Shown here piece by piece: positions 28,501 to 37,162 of a stretch of DNA of 64,000 bases. The position numbers and the translations under genes are program-made. Within the stretch, counting starts at the first letter, position 1, and every line of letters begins with the position of its first letter. The notes under the pieces are model-generated. The model did not search any database and was not told the DNA's origin. It saw only the letters and a list, made by a program, of their open reading frames with translations. The stretch is from Pseudoalteromonas shioyasakiensis. GTDB lineage: Bacteria; Pseudomonadota; Gammaproteobacteria; Enterobacterales; Alteromonadaceae. The stretch lies in contig NZ_LRUE01000014.1 in assembly GCF_001550135.1 (NCBI RefSeq), positions 186,001 through 250,000 on the forward strand. Direction: 5' to 3'.

Positions 28501-29053
28501 AACGGAATGGGTGTGGGCTACCCATAGGGTATAAGTCAACGATAGAGCCGCGAATCGCGTATTCACCGTGCTCCATCACTTGTTGTACATGTAAATAGCC
28601 CGCTTGTTCTAAGTTTTCACGCAGTGTGTGGGTATCTAGGGTATCGCCCACTTTAAAGTTAAGGGTTGAACCATAAATAAACGAAGCAGGGGCAGTACGT
28701 AGCATCAAGGTCGACACTGGCACGATTAATACGCTTTGTTGTTCTTTTTTTAAGGTATTTAACGTGGCTAAGCGCGCCGAAATAATATCTTGATGCGGCG
28801 AAAAATGATCATAAGGGAGTGTTTCCCAGTCAGGGAAGACCATGACTGGGTTTTCAGGCAACAGAAATTCGAGTTCAGTTTCAAGGCGTAGGGCGCTTGG
28901 TGTATCTGGGGTGACAATCACAACCAGCTCGTTGTGTTGCTTTACACCTTCTGCGATGGCGATGCTAAGCCCGCTACCGGTAAGTTGTCCCCATTGAATC
29001 TTATCTTTTTCAGATTTTACCCAAGGCAATGCTGCCCATTGCGCAAACGCCAT
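25580..29053 (-). CDS. mfd: Transcription-repair coupling factor Mfd
   Basis: Removes stalled RNA polymerase and recruits UvrA to damaged template strands. Length 1157 is full. Domains in order: UvrB-like N-terminal region with VVIVTPDTPSALRLE, the RNA-polymerase-interacting module (GQPIVHLDHGVGRYQGLETI, about 480-550), the ATPase motor with Walker A-type GDVGFGKTEVAMRAA and DEEH, helicase motif VI QLRGRVGRSHHQAYAYL, and a C-terminal UvrA-interaction region. Forms an operon with csiV. Confidence 0.98.
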   Translation of the reverse strand: MAFAQWAALPWVKSEKDKIQWGQLTGSGLSIAIAEGVKQHNELVVIVTPDTPSALRLETELEFLLPENPVMVFPDWETLPYDHFSPHQDIISARLATLNTLKKEQQSVLIVPVSTLMLRTAPASFIYGSTLNFKVGDTLDTHTLRENLEQAGYLHVQQVMEHGEYAIRGSIVDLYPMGSPHPFRLDFFDDELDSIRLFDVESQRSDEKVDKIELLPAHEFPTNDSDIERFRINYREQFGASSEQDSIYMQVTKGTWPAGIEYYMPLFFDELATIFDYLPSNTTFMHFGDIEHAADQFWHDVNVRYENRCVDPLRPLLEPVKLYQSVNELFGEFGKYARIRLSQAKLGTKAGHTNLASKELPNVRIDHKLHEPYQGLIDYVASEKKQKGRVLLSVESDGRRESLLTLLKPSGLKLREFESFSDFTNSSSDVGLIVSPLEQSVVLDGKPRLTIITEQELLGIKVSQRRRRKHKYEASQDALIRNLAELREGQPIVHLDHGVGRYQGLETIDAAGVITEFVTIIYANEAKLYVPVSALHMLSRYSGGEEASAPLHKLGSDAWEKAKKRAAEKVRDVAAELLDIYAKRQAKPGNKFKLDGSAYRQFSDSFPFEETDDQRNAIESVLGDMQSKQAMDRLVCGDVGFGKTEVAMRAAFVAVNDNKQVAVLVPTTLLAQQHYENFKDRFADLPIEVGVLSRFNSTKEQKDTLDKMAEGKLDIVIGTHKLIQQDIHFKDLGLLIVDEEHRFGVRQKEKIKALRADVDILTLTATPIPRTLNMAMSGMRDLSIIATPPAKRLAVKTFVRQRDAELIREAILREIKRGGQVYFLHNNVETIDRVAEEISEWVPEASVTTAHGQMRERELEQIMSDFYHQKYNVIVCTTIIETGIDVPTANTIIMDRADKLGLAQLHQLRGRVGRSHHQAYAYLLTGNPKSLSKDAVKRLEAIESLEDLGAGFALATHDLEIRGAGELLGDDQSGQMQTIGFSLYMEMLEQAVNSLKEGKEPTLENLLGQQTEVDLKLPALLPDDYIHDVNVRLGIYKRIASCANLNDMDELQVELIDRFGLLPDATKNLFSLQQLKLQASNIGIKKIEANPKGGYFEFSQHTKVNPSFIIGLIQSAPQVYKMDGANKLRFAISEANARERLKMVTAMIADFEKKVSH

Positions 29054-29082
29054 TTACTACTCCTTTAAACTGTTTTTACTGC

Positions 29083-29976
29083 TTAGTCTCGATAAATCTT
29101 GGTTAAGTCCTGATAGTGATCGATACGACGATCACGAAGGTAAGGCCAAATTCGACGTATGTTTTCACTACGCGCTTGGTCTAATTCAACAACTAATAAT
29201 TGCTCATCGCTGTTGTTTGCTTCGGCTAAGATTTCACCTTGAGGGCCCGCGATAAACGAGTTACCCCAGAACTGAATACCTTCACTTTGACCGCTTGGAT
29301 CACTTTCGTGACCAACACGGTTACAGCTGATCACCGGTACGCCGTTGGCTACTGCATGAGCGCGTTGCGAAATAACCCAGGCGTCTTTTTGACGTGTTTG
29401 CTCGTCTTCTTCATCGCGCGGGTCCCAGCCAATGGCTGTTGGGTAAATTAAAATTTCAGCACCGGCCATTGCCATTAAGCGTGCAGCCTCTGGGAACCAC
29501 TGATCCCAACACACTAATACGCCTAGTTTACCAACAGAGGTTTGAATAGGCTCAAAACCTAAATCACCCGGTGTGAAATAAAACTTCTCGTAAAAACCTG
29601 GGTCATCAGGAATATGCATTTTACGGTATTTACCGGCAATGCTGCCGTCAGTTTCAAGTACCACAGCAGTATTGTGATAAAGCCCTGTAGCACGCTTTTC
29701 GAATAATGATGACACGATCACCACATTGAGTTCTTTGGCAAGTGCACCTAAGGTGTCTGTGCTTGGACCCGGGATTGTTTCTGCTAAATCAAAAACGTCT
29801 ACATCTTCGGTTTGGCAAAAATACAAGCTACGGTGTAGCTCTTGAAGAACAATAAGTTTAGCGCCTTGGCTTGCTGCATCCCGAATACCAGCAATTGATT
29901 TTGCCATATTGTCTTGGCCATTATCGGTGTTTGATTGCTGAACAAGAGCAACCTTTAAATGCGTTGGTTTAGTCAT
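29083..29976 (-). CDS. aguB: N-carbamoylputrescine amidase
   Basis: Carbon-nitrogen hydrolase that turns N-carbamoylputrescine into putrescine, CO2 and ammonia. The nitrilase triad is visible: Glu in LIVLQELHRSLYFC, Lys in GKYRKMHIPDDPGFYEKFYF and Cys in GVLVCWDQWFPEAARL. The PDDPGFYEKFYFTPGD segment is characteristic of AguB within the superfamily. Length 297. It overlaps aguA by 8 bases, so both enzymes of the agmatine route are made together. Confidence 0.95.
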   Translation of the reverse strand: MTKPTHLKVALVQQSNTDNGQDNMAKSIAGIRDAASQGAKLIVLQELHRSLYFCQTEDVDVFDLAETIPGPSTDTLGALAKELNVVIVSSLFEKRATGLYHNTAVVLETDGSIAGKYRKMHIPDDPGFYEKFYFTPGDLGFEPIQTSVGKLGVLVCWDQWFPEAARLMAMAGAEILIYPTAIGWDPRDEEDEQTRQKDAWVISQRAHAVANGVPVISCNRVGHESDPSGQSEGIQFWGNSFIAGPQGEILAEANNSDEQLLVVELDQARSENIRRIWPYLRDRRIDHYQDLTKIYRD

Positions 29977-31027
29977 TGTTTGTTCCTGCTAAAAAGCCGC
30001 GCGGTAATTGCATTGTAATACAGTGTAAGCTGCCAAATTGGTGAATAATTGGCACACAATTAATACCCACAACAGTGTGATCTGGGTATGCTTTGGCAAC
30101 CTGACCAAGCGCCAGTTGGTCGTTTTCGTCACCATAAATTGGCACTAAAACGGTTTTATTGATAATTAAATAATTAGCGTATGTGGCAGGTAATCTGTCA
30201 CCATCTTCATCGAACACAGCTTTTGGCCAAGGTAAGGCAATCAGCGTGTAGTTTTCACCCCCTGCTGTTTTAAATGATTGCAGTTGCTTTTCCATTGCAT
30301 CAAGGGCTGCAAAGTGCTCATCATCTTTATCGTCGCACTTAACATAAACAAGCGTATTGTTCGGGGCAAAACGTACCAGCGTATCAATATGGCTGTCGGT
30401 ATCATCACCTGCAAGGTAACCGTGATCAACCCAAAGAAACGACGTAGCGCCCAGTTGCTCAACCAGCGTTTGTTCTATATCTGCCTTTGTGAGTTCTGGG
30501 TTACGATTTGGGTTTAATAAGCACTCGCTGGTTGTAAGTAGCACGCCGTGTTCATTGATCTCGACGCCACCGCCTTCAAGAACCAGATCACTTTGCTGAT
30601 AACCATTTTTAGGGCTCGCGACTTGATTTACAAGTACTTGATTAATTTGATTATCAAGATCACTTGCAAACTTATTGCCCCAACCATTAAAAATAAAATC
30701 CATTACTTTCAATTGAGTTGCGTCATCAATATTTGCACAGGTCAATGGGCCATGGTCACGTGCCCAAGTATCGTTACACGGTGTCACCACAAAGTGAATG
30801 CGATTAGCATCAACCTCTGCATTTGCAAGTAAAGCTGCAATATGTGCTTTGAGAGCATTATCATGGGCCACAATCACAACATCTTGTTGTTGGCTTATTG
30901 CTTGGCAAAGTGCTACATACACAGGCTCAACAGCGGTTAAATTTGCAGCCCAATCTGTGTCTTGATGAGGCCAAGTGAGCATAACGGCATCTTGCTCAGC
31001 CCATTCAGGTAAAAGTCTAAATTTCAT
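29969..31027 (-). CDS. aguA: Agmatine deiminase
   Basis: Converts agmatine to N-carbamoylputrescine, the step before AguB. The guanidino-modifying fold shows NDTWARDHGPL, LVLEGGGVEINEHG, DTDSHIDTLVRF and, near the C-terminus, the nucleophile Cys in GSLHCITMQLPRG. The ATG at 31027 (MKFRLLPEWAEQDAVML) is chosen over a TTG at 31042. Length 352. No arginine decarboxylase lies in the window, so agmatine must come from elsewhere on the genome or from outside. Confidence 0.95.
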   Translation of the reverse strand: MKFRLLPEWAEQDAVMLTWPHQDTDWAANLTAVEPVYVALCQAISQQQDVVIVAHDNALKAHIAALLANAEVDANRIHFVVTPCNDTWARDHGPLTCANIDDATQLKVMDFIFNGWGNKFASDLDNQINQVLVNQVASPKNGYQQSDLVLEGGGVEINEHGVLLTTSECLLNPNRNPELTKADIEQTLVEQLGATSFLWVDHGYLAGDDTDSHIDTLVRFAPNNTLVYVKCDDKDDEHFAALDAMEKQLQSFKTAGGENYTLIALPWPKAVFDEDGDRLPATYANYLIINKTVLVPIYGDENDQLALGQVAKAYPDHTVVGINCVPIIHQFGSLHCITMQLPRGFLAGTNND

Positions 31028-31111
31028 GAAGGTATTAAACAAACTAAGGTGGGGCTAGTTTAGCATTTTAGCCATAGATGTCAGCTTTTTGTGCGCGATA
31101 AAGCGTGATTT

Positions 31112-31705
31112 TTAACTGTCTTGCTGATTGTTTTCTTGCTGACGTTTTTTTAGTTGGCGTGTTTGTGCGTGCAGGGCTGCTCTTACGACTAAATCTTGGT
31201 CAGCATCGCGAATGGCAGTAAACAATAATGTGTATTGGTATTTATCATCATCGCATTTTTCAATGGCCACTAATTCGGTATAGCAATAAATGGCAGATGC
31301 TTCGTGCTGCAAGAACAACTTAGTACGAAATGTTTGCCCTAATTCATACACATCAGCTGAGGTAAGTTTTACACCGCCACCGCCATAACTATCGCAATAG
31401 TTTGCGTTATCGTCAGGCTGCTCTGAGGCTAAGATGTGACTCATGATTAAATCAATTTTACGAGACTGCGCCTGTAAAAAGGCCGCGAGTTCTTGTGCAA
31501 CATCACCTAGGTTACGAAGTGGTCGTAAGCTTGTTTGTTCAAGTTCGTTTACTTCGTTGGCAAGTTTAAATAGGGCAGGGATATCCGCTTCAAGTTCAGC
31601 ATTGGTTTTTGGCACAGCACTTGGTTCAACCGCATATAAATTGACACGGTTGCTCTCGTTGATTTGAAAATACTGTTCAAATTCGGCTAATTTTTGATTA
31701 TTCAT
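31112..31705 (-). CDS. PilZ-like domain protein
   Basis: A cytosolic protein of 197 residues. ATG 31705 is chosen because GGAG lies 7 bases before it; an upstream GTG would place that ribosome site inside the gene. The N-terminal half is helical (FEQYFQINESNRVNLYAVEP to LRPLRNLGDVAQELAAFLQ), and the C-terminal half resembles the atypical PilZ domains of gammaproteobacteria (GGGGVKLTSADVYELGQTF, then LLFTAIRDADQDLVVRAAL). The RxxxR motif for cyclic-di-GMP binding is not evident, so ligand binding is doubtful. It follows aguA by 85 bases on the same strand but is probably separate. Confidence 0.6.
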   Translation of the reverse strand: MNNQKLAEFEQYFQINESNRVNLYAVEPSAVPKTNAELEADIPALFKLANEVNELEQTSLRPLRNLGDVAQELAAFLQAQSRKIDLIMSHILASEQPDDNANYCDSYGGGGVKLTSADVYELGQTFRTKLFLQHEASAIYCYTELVAIEKCDDDKYQYTLLFTAIRDADQDLVVRAALHAQTRQLKKRQQENNQQDS

Positions 31706-31779
31706 GCTGTACTCCACACATCTTTCCTTAATACTAGCGTTCGAAGCAGTAAATTACTAGTAATCAAATAATCAAAAAA

Positions 31780-31804
31780 AGGGCAAACTCATTGTTTGCC
31801 CTTC
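31780..31804 (-). terminator. Intrinsic terminator of the RND efflux operon
   Basis: GGGCAAAC (31782-31789) and GTTTGCCC (31795-31802) pair. On the minus strand the stem is followed by TTTTTTT, 6-30 bases after the permease stop. Confidence 0.85.
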
Positions 31805-31809
31805 ATTTT

Positions 31810-34800
31810 TTACAGGTTACCCTCTTGGGTTTTAACATGTTCTTGTTGATGATGTTCTGCTATCTCATCAGCAAGCTCTTGTCTTGAACGTTTTTCAGTT
31901 AACTTACGTGCCGTTAACCAATAAAAGAACAACGGCACAAAGAATACTGCCAGGAATGTCGCTGCCATCATACCGCCCATTACACCGGTACCAACACTGT
32001 GACGGGCACCTGCACCTGCGCCAGAGCTAAGTACTAAAGGTACTACGCCTAAAATGAATGCAAGCGAAGTCATAATGATAGGTCTAAAACGTAACCGTGC
32101 AGCTTCAAGTGCAGCCGTACTTGCGCTCCAGCCTTGTTGATGTTTCATCAAGGCGTATTCAACAATAAGAATCGCGTTCTTACTGGCAAGACCAAGTAGT
32201 GTTACCAGACCAATTTGGAAGTACACATCGTTTGTCATGCCAACAACCCAAACTGCTATAAGCGCACCAAAGGTACCAAATGGCAGGGCAAGCATCACAG
32301 ACAGTGGTAGTGACCAACGCTCATATAGCGCTGCTAGAATCAAAAATACCATGATCACAGCAAGGCCTAAGGCAATTCCTGTGGTGCCTGAACTGCGTTT
32401 CTCTTGGAATGCAGAGCCTGTCCACTCGTAGGTCATATTAGGTGGTAATACTGCTTGTGCAATACGTTCAACTTCAGCAATAGCTTGACCTGAGCTGTAA
32501 CCCGGCGCTGCATTACCCATCAGTTTAACAGCAGGTAAGTTGTTATAACGATTTAGGTTTTCTGGGCCACGGCTATACTCGATAGTGGTAAAGGCTGAAA
32601 GCGGCACCATAGTACCTTGATTGTTTTTAACATAGATACGGCCAATGTCGTCAGGCTTCATTCTAAATTCAGCGTCTGCAGACATTAGTACTTGCCATGC
32701 GCGACCAAATTTATTGAAGTCGTTAACGTAATAAGTCCCTAAGTTACCTGCAAGAGCCGTGAACGCATCATCAATTTCGACACCCATGGCGCGGGCTTGT
32801 TCACGGTCAACATCAACACGTAGCTGTGGTGCATCAGGGCGCCAAAGTGTTTGCAGGCCACTGATGATAGGGCTCTTTTGTGCTTCAGCTGTCATCAACT
32901 GCATTGCATGTTGAAGTTTGTCTGGGTCGCTATCACCTTTATTTTGAATATAAAACTCAAAACCACCTGTGTTACCTAAACCAAAAATAGCCGGAGGATT
33001 AAAGGCAAGAACGAGCGCCTCTTTAATACCTGCTGTTTTCATGAAGAGCTCTTGCACCAGCGCCTTGGTATCAACTTCACGCTCATCCCAATGCTTTTGC
33101 GTCACGAATAAAGTTGCAGCGCTGTTTTTGTAGCCGCCACCAATAAAGTCAAAACCGGTAAACGCCACCACATTTTCGTTCGCTGGGTTTGATTGCACGG
33201 CCTCAACAACTTGCTGCGTGACTTGCTCTGTGCGCTCAAGCGATGAACCGTCAGGTAAGAAGATTGCTGAGATGTAATAACCTTGGTCTTCATCTGGCAC
33301 AAGTGAGCCTGGGGTGTTTTGCCAAAGGCCTATTGTTGCTGCAATCATGCCTGTCATTAAGATAAGACCTAACAGACCACGGCGCACCATAAATCCAACA
33401 GCACCGACATAACGGCCGGTGATCTTGGTAAACATGTCGTTAAACCATAAGAAGAAGCGGGCAGTTTGCTTGTGTTCTTGCTTTAAAATAAGTACACAAA
33501 GCGCAGGTGTCATGGTTAATGCAACGACACCCGATAAACTTACAGCAATCGAAATAGTAATAGCGAACTGGCGGAATAGCTCACCGGTTAAGCCACCTAA
33601 AAACGCAATTGGCACAAACACTGAACAAAGTACTAAAACAATTGCCACCACAGGGCCGCTTACTTCGCCCATCGCTTTAACGGCGGCGTCTCTAGCACCT
33701 AGGCCTTCTTCGTGCATGATACGCTCAACGTTTTCAAGTACCACGATGGCATCATCAACAACAATACCAATCGACAGCACCATACCGAATAAGGTGAGGG
33801 AGTTAATTGAATAACCCAGCATATACATACCGGCAAATGTGCCCAGTAGTGACACTGGTACTGCAAGGGTTGGAATAAGCGTTGCGCGCCAGTTTTGTAA
33901 GAATAAATACACTACTAAGAATACCAATACCATGGCTTCAAGCAGTGTTTTTACAACTTCACGAATTGATACTTCAACAAAGCGGGTTGTGTCGTAAGAA
34001 GTTAAATGTGCAAGCCCGGTAGGGAACTGGCTTTTCATTTCTTCAATAACACTGTTTACTTCTTCAGCTACATCAAGAGCGTTTGCTCCTGGTTGCAAGA
34101 AGATACCTAACAGTACCGCTTCTTTACCGTTAATCGTTCCTTTGAAGTTATAGTCTTTTGAGCCGAGCTCAACGCGGGCTACGTCTTTTAAGCGTAAGCT
34201 ACTGCCGTCTGTGTTTGAACGAATAATGATATTTTCAAATTGCTCAGGCTCAGACAAACGCCCTTGTGCAGTTACACTGTAAACCAGCTCTTGAGGAGAT
34301 TGTGTCGTAGGTGTCGCACCAATTTTACCTGCCGCATATTGTGAGTTTTGTACGCGAATTGCCCCTGCAATTTCTTCAACAGTAACACCTAATTGGCTCA
34401 TTACATCAGGGCGCAACCAAATGCGCATTGCGTAATCTTTGGCACCAAAAATTTGTACACTGGTAGTGCCAGGAATGCGTTTAACACGGTCAAGTACGTT
34501 CATAGTGACATAGTTTGATGTCCATAAACTCGAACGTGTTCCATCTGGTGAGTAAAAGGCATGAACTTGTAAAAAGCTAGAAGAACCTTTTTGAACCACC
34601 ACACCTTGTCGGCGTGTTTCTTCAGGTAAACGGGCTTCAACCTGTTTAACACGGTTGTTTACGTTTACAGCTGCTTGGTCAACATCCGTGCCAATTTCAA
34701 AAGTAACTTCGATGGTGGTTGAACCTGCACTGGTTGACGTTGAAGACATATACATCATGCCTTCAACACCGGTAATGGCATTTTCAATCGGTGTCGCAAC

Positions 34801-34983
34801 CGTTTGCTCAAGTACATCGGCAGATGCACCCGGGTAGGCTGCGGTTACTTGTACAACCGGTGGTGCTATTTCAGGATATTGCGCCACAGGTAAGCTGCGC
34901 ATCGCAGCAAGGCCGGCAAGCACAATAACAATAGATATAACAAACGCAAAAATGGGTCTGTCTATAAAGTAACGAGAAAACAT
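31810..34983 (-). CDS. RND multidrug efflux permease (HAE1, AcrB/MexB-like)
   Basis: Inner-membrane proton-driven efflux pump of 1057 residues, with the RND layout of twelve helices and two large periplasmic loops. The start MFSRYFIDRPIFAFVISIVIVLAGL is typical. Helix 4 carries GIVVDDAIVVLENVERIMHEEG with the conserved Asp pair of the proton relay, and GRVGRS-type repeats are absent as expected. It follows the adaptor gene by 14 bases. The outer-membrane channel is not encoded here, so it must use a TolC-type protein from another locus. Substrate range unknown. Confidence 0.96.
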   Translation of the reverse strand: MFSRYFIDRPIFAFVISIVIVLAGLAAMRSLPVAQYPEIAPPVVQVTAAYPGASADVLEQTVATPIENAITGVEGMMYMSSTSTSAGSTTIEVTFEIGTDVDQAAVNVNNRVKQVEARLPEETRRQGVVVQKGSSSFLQVHAFYSPDGTRSSLWTSNYVTMNVLDRVKRIPGTTSVQIFGAKDYAMRIWLRPDVMSQLGVTVEEIAGAIRVQNSQYAAGKIGATPTTQSPQELVYSVTAQGRLSEPEQFENIIIRSNTDGSSLRLKDVARVELGSKDYNFKGTINGKEAVLLGIFLQPGANALDVAEEVNSVIEEMKSQFPTGLAHLTSYDTTRFVEVSIREVVKTLLEAMVLVFLVVYLFLQNWRATLIPTLAVPVSLLGTFAGMYMLGYSINSLTLFGMVLSIGIVVDDAIVVLENVERIMHEEGLGARDAAVKAMGEVSGPVVAIVLVLCSVFVPIAFLGGLTGELFRQFAITISIAVSLSGVVALTMTPALCVLILKQEHKQTARFFLWFNDMFTKITGRYVGAVGFMVRRGLLGLILMTGMIAATIGLWQNTPGSLVPDEDQGYYISAIFLPDGSSLERTEQVTQQVVEAVQSNPANENVVAFTGFDFIGGGYKNSAATLFVTQKHWDEREVDTKALVQELFMKTAGIKEALVLAFNPPAIFGLGNTGGFEFYIQNKGDSDPDKLQHAMQLMTAEAQKSPIISGLQTLWRPDAPQLRVDVDREQARAMGVEIDDAFTALAGNLGTYYVNDFNKFGRAWQVLMSADAEFRMKPDDIGRIYVKNNQGTMVPLSAFTTIEYSRGPENLNRYNNLPAVKLMGNAAPGYSSGQAIAEVERIAQAVLPPNMTYEWTGSAFQEKRSSGTTGIALGLAVIMVFLILAALYERWSLPLSVMLALPFGTFGALIAVWVVGMTNDVYFQIGLVTLLGLASKNAILIVEYALMKHQQGWSASTAALEAARLRFRPIIMTSLAFILGVVPLVLSSGAGAGARHSVGTGVMGGMMAATFLAVFFVPLFFYWLTARKLTEKRSRQELADEIAEHHQQEHVKTQEGNL

Positions 34984-34997
34984 AAGACTCCCTGTGC

Positions 34998-36203
34998 TTA
35001 TTCTGCGTGGCTTGGGTTAGCGGCAGGTTGGCCAACATTGACTGGCATACCCGGGAAGAAAATACGTGCCATGCCATCAACAATAACTTGGTCGCCTTCT
35101 TTTAAACCACTGCGAATTAACCAAAAGTTTTGGTATTGCTCGTTTTCTGGTTTTTTGATCCATTCACCTACAGTAACAGGGGCAGGTAAAGCGACATCCA
35201 TACCTTGCTCGTTTTTACTTACTACATAAACAAACTTACCAGTGCCGTTATCAAGTACTGCGCGTTGCGGAACGATGAAAGCGTTTTTGCGTACTGCACC
35301 ACTTAACTCAACGCGCACGAATTGGCCCGGGCGAAGTTGAAAATCAGGGTTAGGAATAATTGCCTGAAACTCACTGGTACCTGTGTTTGGATTAATACGC
35401 ACATCAGAGAAGTTAACTTCACCGGTTTGTCCGTATAAAGAGCCGTCTTGAAGTTTAATTTGTGTTTTCCAGTGGCCTTGCTCAGGTAATGTTAGTGAGC
35501 CATTTTTAACATCTTGACGCATTTGCAGTTGTTCACGCTCAGATAAGCCAAAACGAATACGAATAGGGTCAAATTGAGTCATTTGAGTCAGTAATAAATC
35601 TGGACCAGAAACATAGGTTCCTTCAGAAACAAACTCACGTCCCATTACACCTGCTACAGGGGCTTTTACTTGCGCATATTCAAGATTAAGTTGCGCTTCT
35701 TTTAAGGCGACTTTTGCAGCGGCTAAATCAGTTTTGGCAATATCATTGGCTGAACTAGCGTTATCGTAATCACGTTGAGAAACAGACTTTTCGGCACGTA
35801 GTTTAGCTAATCGTTTAACGTCACGATCAGCTTGAACAAGCGCTGCTTTTGCACCATCAAGTGCTGCTTGCGCACGATCAACCGCAAGTTGATAAGGTTC
35901 AAGGTCAATTGTAAACAGTGATTGGCCTTGCTCTACACGCTGACCTTCTTCAAAGTTGCGTGATTCAAGAATACCGGTAACACGGGCACGAACTTCAACT
36001 TCTTTTGAACCAGACAACGTTGCTGGCAGCTCAATAGTAAAAGGGGCATCGTGAGTTTCCATTGTCATAGTCGCGACAGCAGCGGGGTGCATTTGACCCT
36101 GTTGTTGCTGTGGCGCTTCAGAACAACCTTGCAGTAGCAAAGGAGCAGAAACTAATAACAACGCAGATAATGATAATTTGGCAGGTGCGAAAGGCAGACG
36201 CAT
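34998..36203 (-). CDS. RND efflux periplasmic adaptor (AcrA/MexA-like)
   Basis: Membrane-fusion lipoprotein joining the permease to an outer-membrane channel. ATG 36203 is selected (MRLPFAPAKLSLSALLLVSA), with GGAG upstream. Lipobox LQGC gives Cys near residue 27. Lipoyl/barrel-sandwich halves (LPATLSGSKEVEVRARVTG and YAQVKAPVAGVMGREFV) flank a coiled-coil hairpin (DRAQAALDGAKAALVQADRD), and a beta-barrel domain follows. 401 residues. First gene of the two-gene operon; no local TetR regulator is seen. Confidence 0.95.
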   Translation of the reverse strand: MRLPFAPAKLSLSALLLVSAPLLLQGCSEAPQQQQGQMHPAAVATMTMETHDAPFTIELPATLSGSKEVEVRARVTGILESRNFEEGQRVEQGQSLFTIDLEPYQLAVDRAQAALDGAKAALVQADRDVKRLAKLRAEKSVSQRDYDNASSANDIAKTDLAAAKVALKEAQLNLEYAQVKAPVAGVMGREFVSEGTYVSGPDLLLTQMTQFDPIRIRFGLSEREQLQMRQDVKNGSLTLPEQGHWKTQIKLQDGSLYGQTGEVNFSDVRINPNTGTSEFQAIIPNPDFQLRPGQFVRVELSGAVRKNAFIVPQRAVLDNGTGKFVYVVSKNEQGMDVALPAPVTVGEWIKKPENEQYQNFWLIRSGLKEGDQVIVDGMARIFFPGMPVNVGQPAANPSHAE

Positions 36204-36351
36204 GTTTACTCCACAGTCCAATTGTTAAGTAGGTATGCATAAAAAATAGTCTATTAGCATGAAAGACGTCACTATGCATATTCATTTAGCGTTTAGTTTA
36301 TACCCAAAAAAGAGAAAGGTACACCCTGTAGTTTACTTTTTTGTTAGGCGC

Positions 36352-36383
36352 AAAAAAACGCAAAAACATTTTCGCTTTGCGTT
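36352..36383 (-). terminator. Intrinsic terminator after the HAD gene
   Basis: AACGCAAA (36358-36365) and TTTGCGTT (36376-36383) pair; on the minus strand a run of seven T follows the stem. Confidence 0.8.
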
Positions 36384-36406
36384 GATATAACGGTTTAAAT
36401 CGTTTT

Positions 36407-37162
36407 TTACTTTTGAGCCAGTAATAAGGCTAACTCTTCAAGGTTTTTAACAATGTAGTCTGGTTGCTTTGCCAATGGGTAAAGCGCTTTACCGGGCCTT
36501 GCGATAAACGCTGTTTGCATACCCGCTTGTTTAGCGCCTGCAACATCCCAGCCGTGCGCAGCAACCATTAAAGCTTCGTGAGGCGCTACATTTAATTGTT
36601 CAAGCAACCACTTGTAAGCGCGCAGATCGGGTTTATACACTTTAATATCTTCAACACTGTAACGGTGAGTAAAGTAATCTGTTAAACCAGCATGTTGGAA
36701 CTGCGCTTTTACACCCTTATTTGACGAATTTGTGAAGCTGACCAGTTTATAGTCTTGCTTTAATTGCGCCAACGCTGGTTTAACATCAGTATGGGCAGGT
36801 AAAGATAAAAGCGGTGGCACAATCGCTTGCTTTGCTTGCTCTTTAGTTAACGAAATTTGATTATTACTTGCCACCATCATCAGTGCAGCAACGCCGATGT
36901 CAGCAAAGTCATGATAATCATTCGACACCGTACTCACTAAGGAATGATGCAGCATGGTCGAAAACCAAAGCGGTAATAGCTGGGTATTGTCATTAAGCGC
37001 TTTAGCGACTGAGCCTTGCATTTGTTCAAGATCAAGCAAGGTTTCGTTGACATCAAACACAATTACTTTTGGTTTTGCTTGGTGTTGAGATTCTGCCATT
37101 GTGCCTCCTGAGTAAGTTAGGGTTACCAATAAAACTAGACTAAAAAATGCTTTTTTAAACAT
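36407..37162 (-). CDS. Exported type II haloacid-dehalogenase-like protein
   Basis: HAD-superfamily hydrolase close to L-2-haloacid dehalogenases. An N-terminal signal peptide (FFSLVLLVTLTYSGGTMAES, cleavage about residue 23) is unusual for this normally cytosolic group. Motif I is VIVFDVNETLLDL with Asp37; motif II SFTNSSNKG; Lys in VEDIKVYKPDLRAYKW; motif III MVAAHGWDVAGAKQAGM. These match the dehalogenase type rather than general phosphatases, but activity is unproven. It overlaps the peroxiredoxin gene by 8 bases. Length 251. Confidence 0.85.
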   Translation of the reverse strand: MFKKAFFSLVLLVTLTYSGGTMAESQHQAKPKVIVFDVNETLLDLEQMQGSVAKALNDNTQLLPLWFSTMLHHSLVSTVSNDYHDFADIGVAALMMVASNNQISLTKEQAKQAIVPPLLSLPAHTDVKPALAQLKQDYKLVSFTNSSNKGVKAQFQHAGLTDYFTHRYSVEDIKVYKPDLRAYKWLLEQLNVAPHEALMVAAHGWDVAGAKQAGMQTAFIARPGKALYPLAKQPDYIVKNLEELALLLAQK

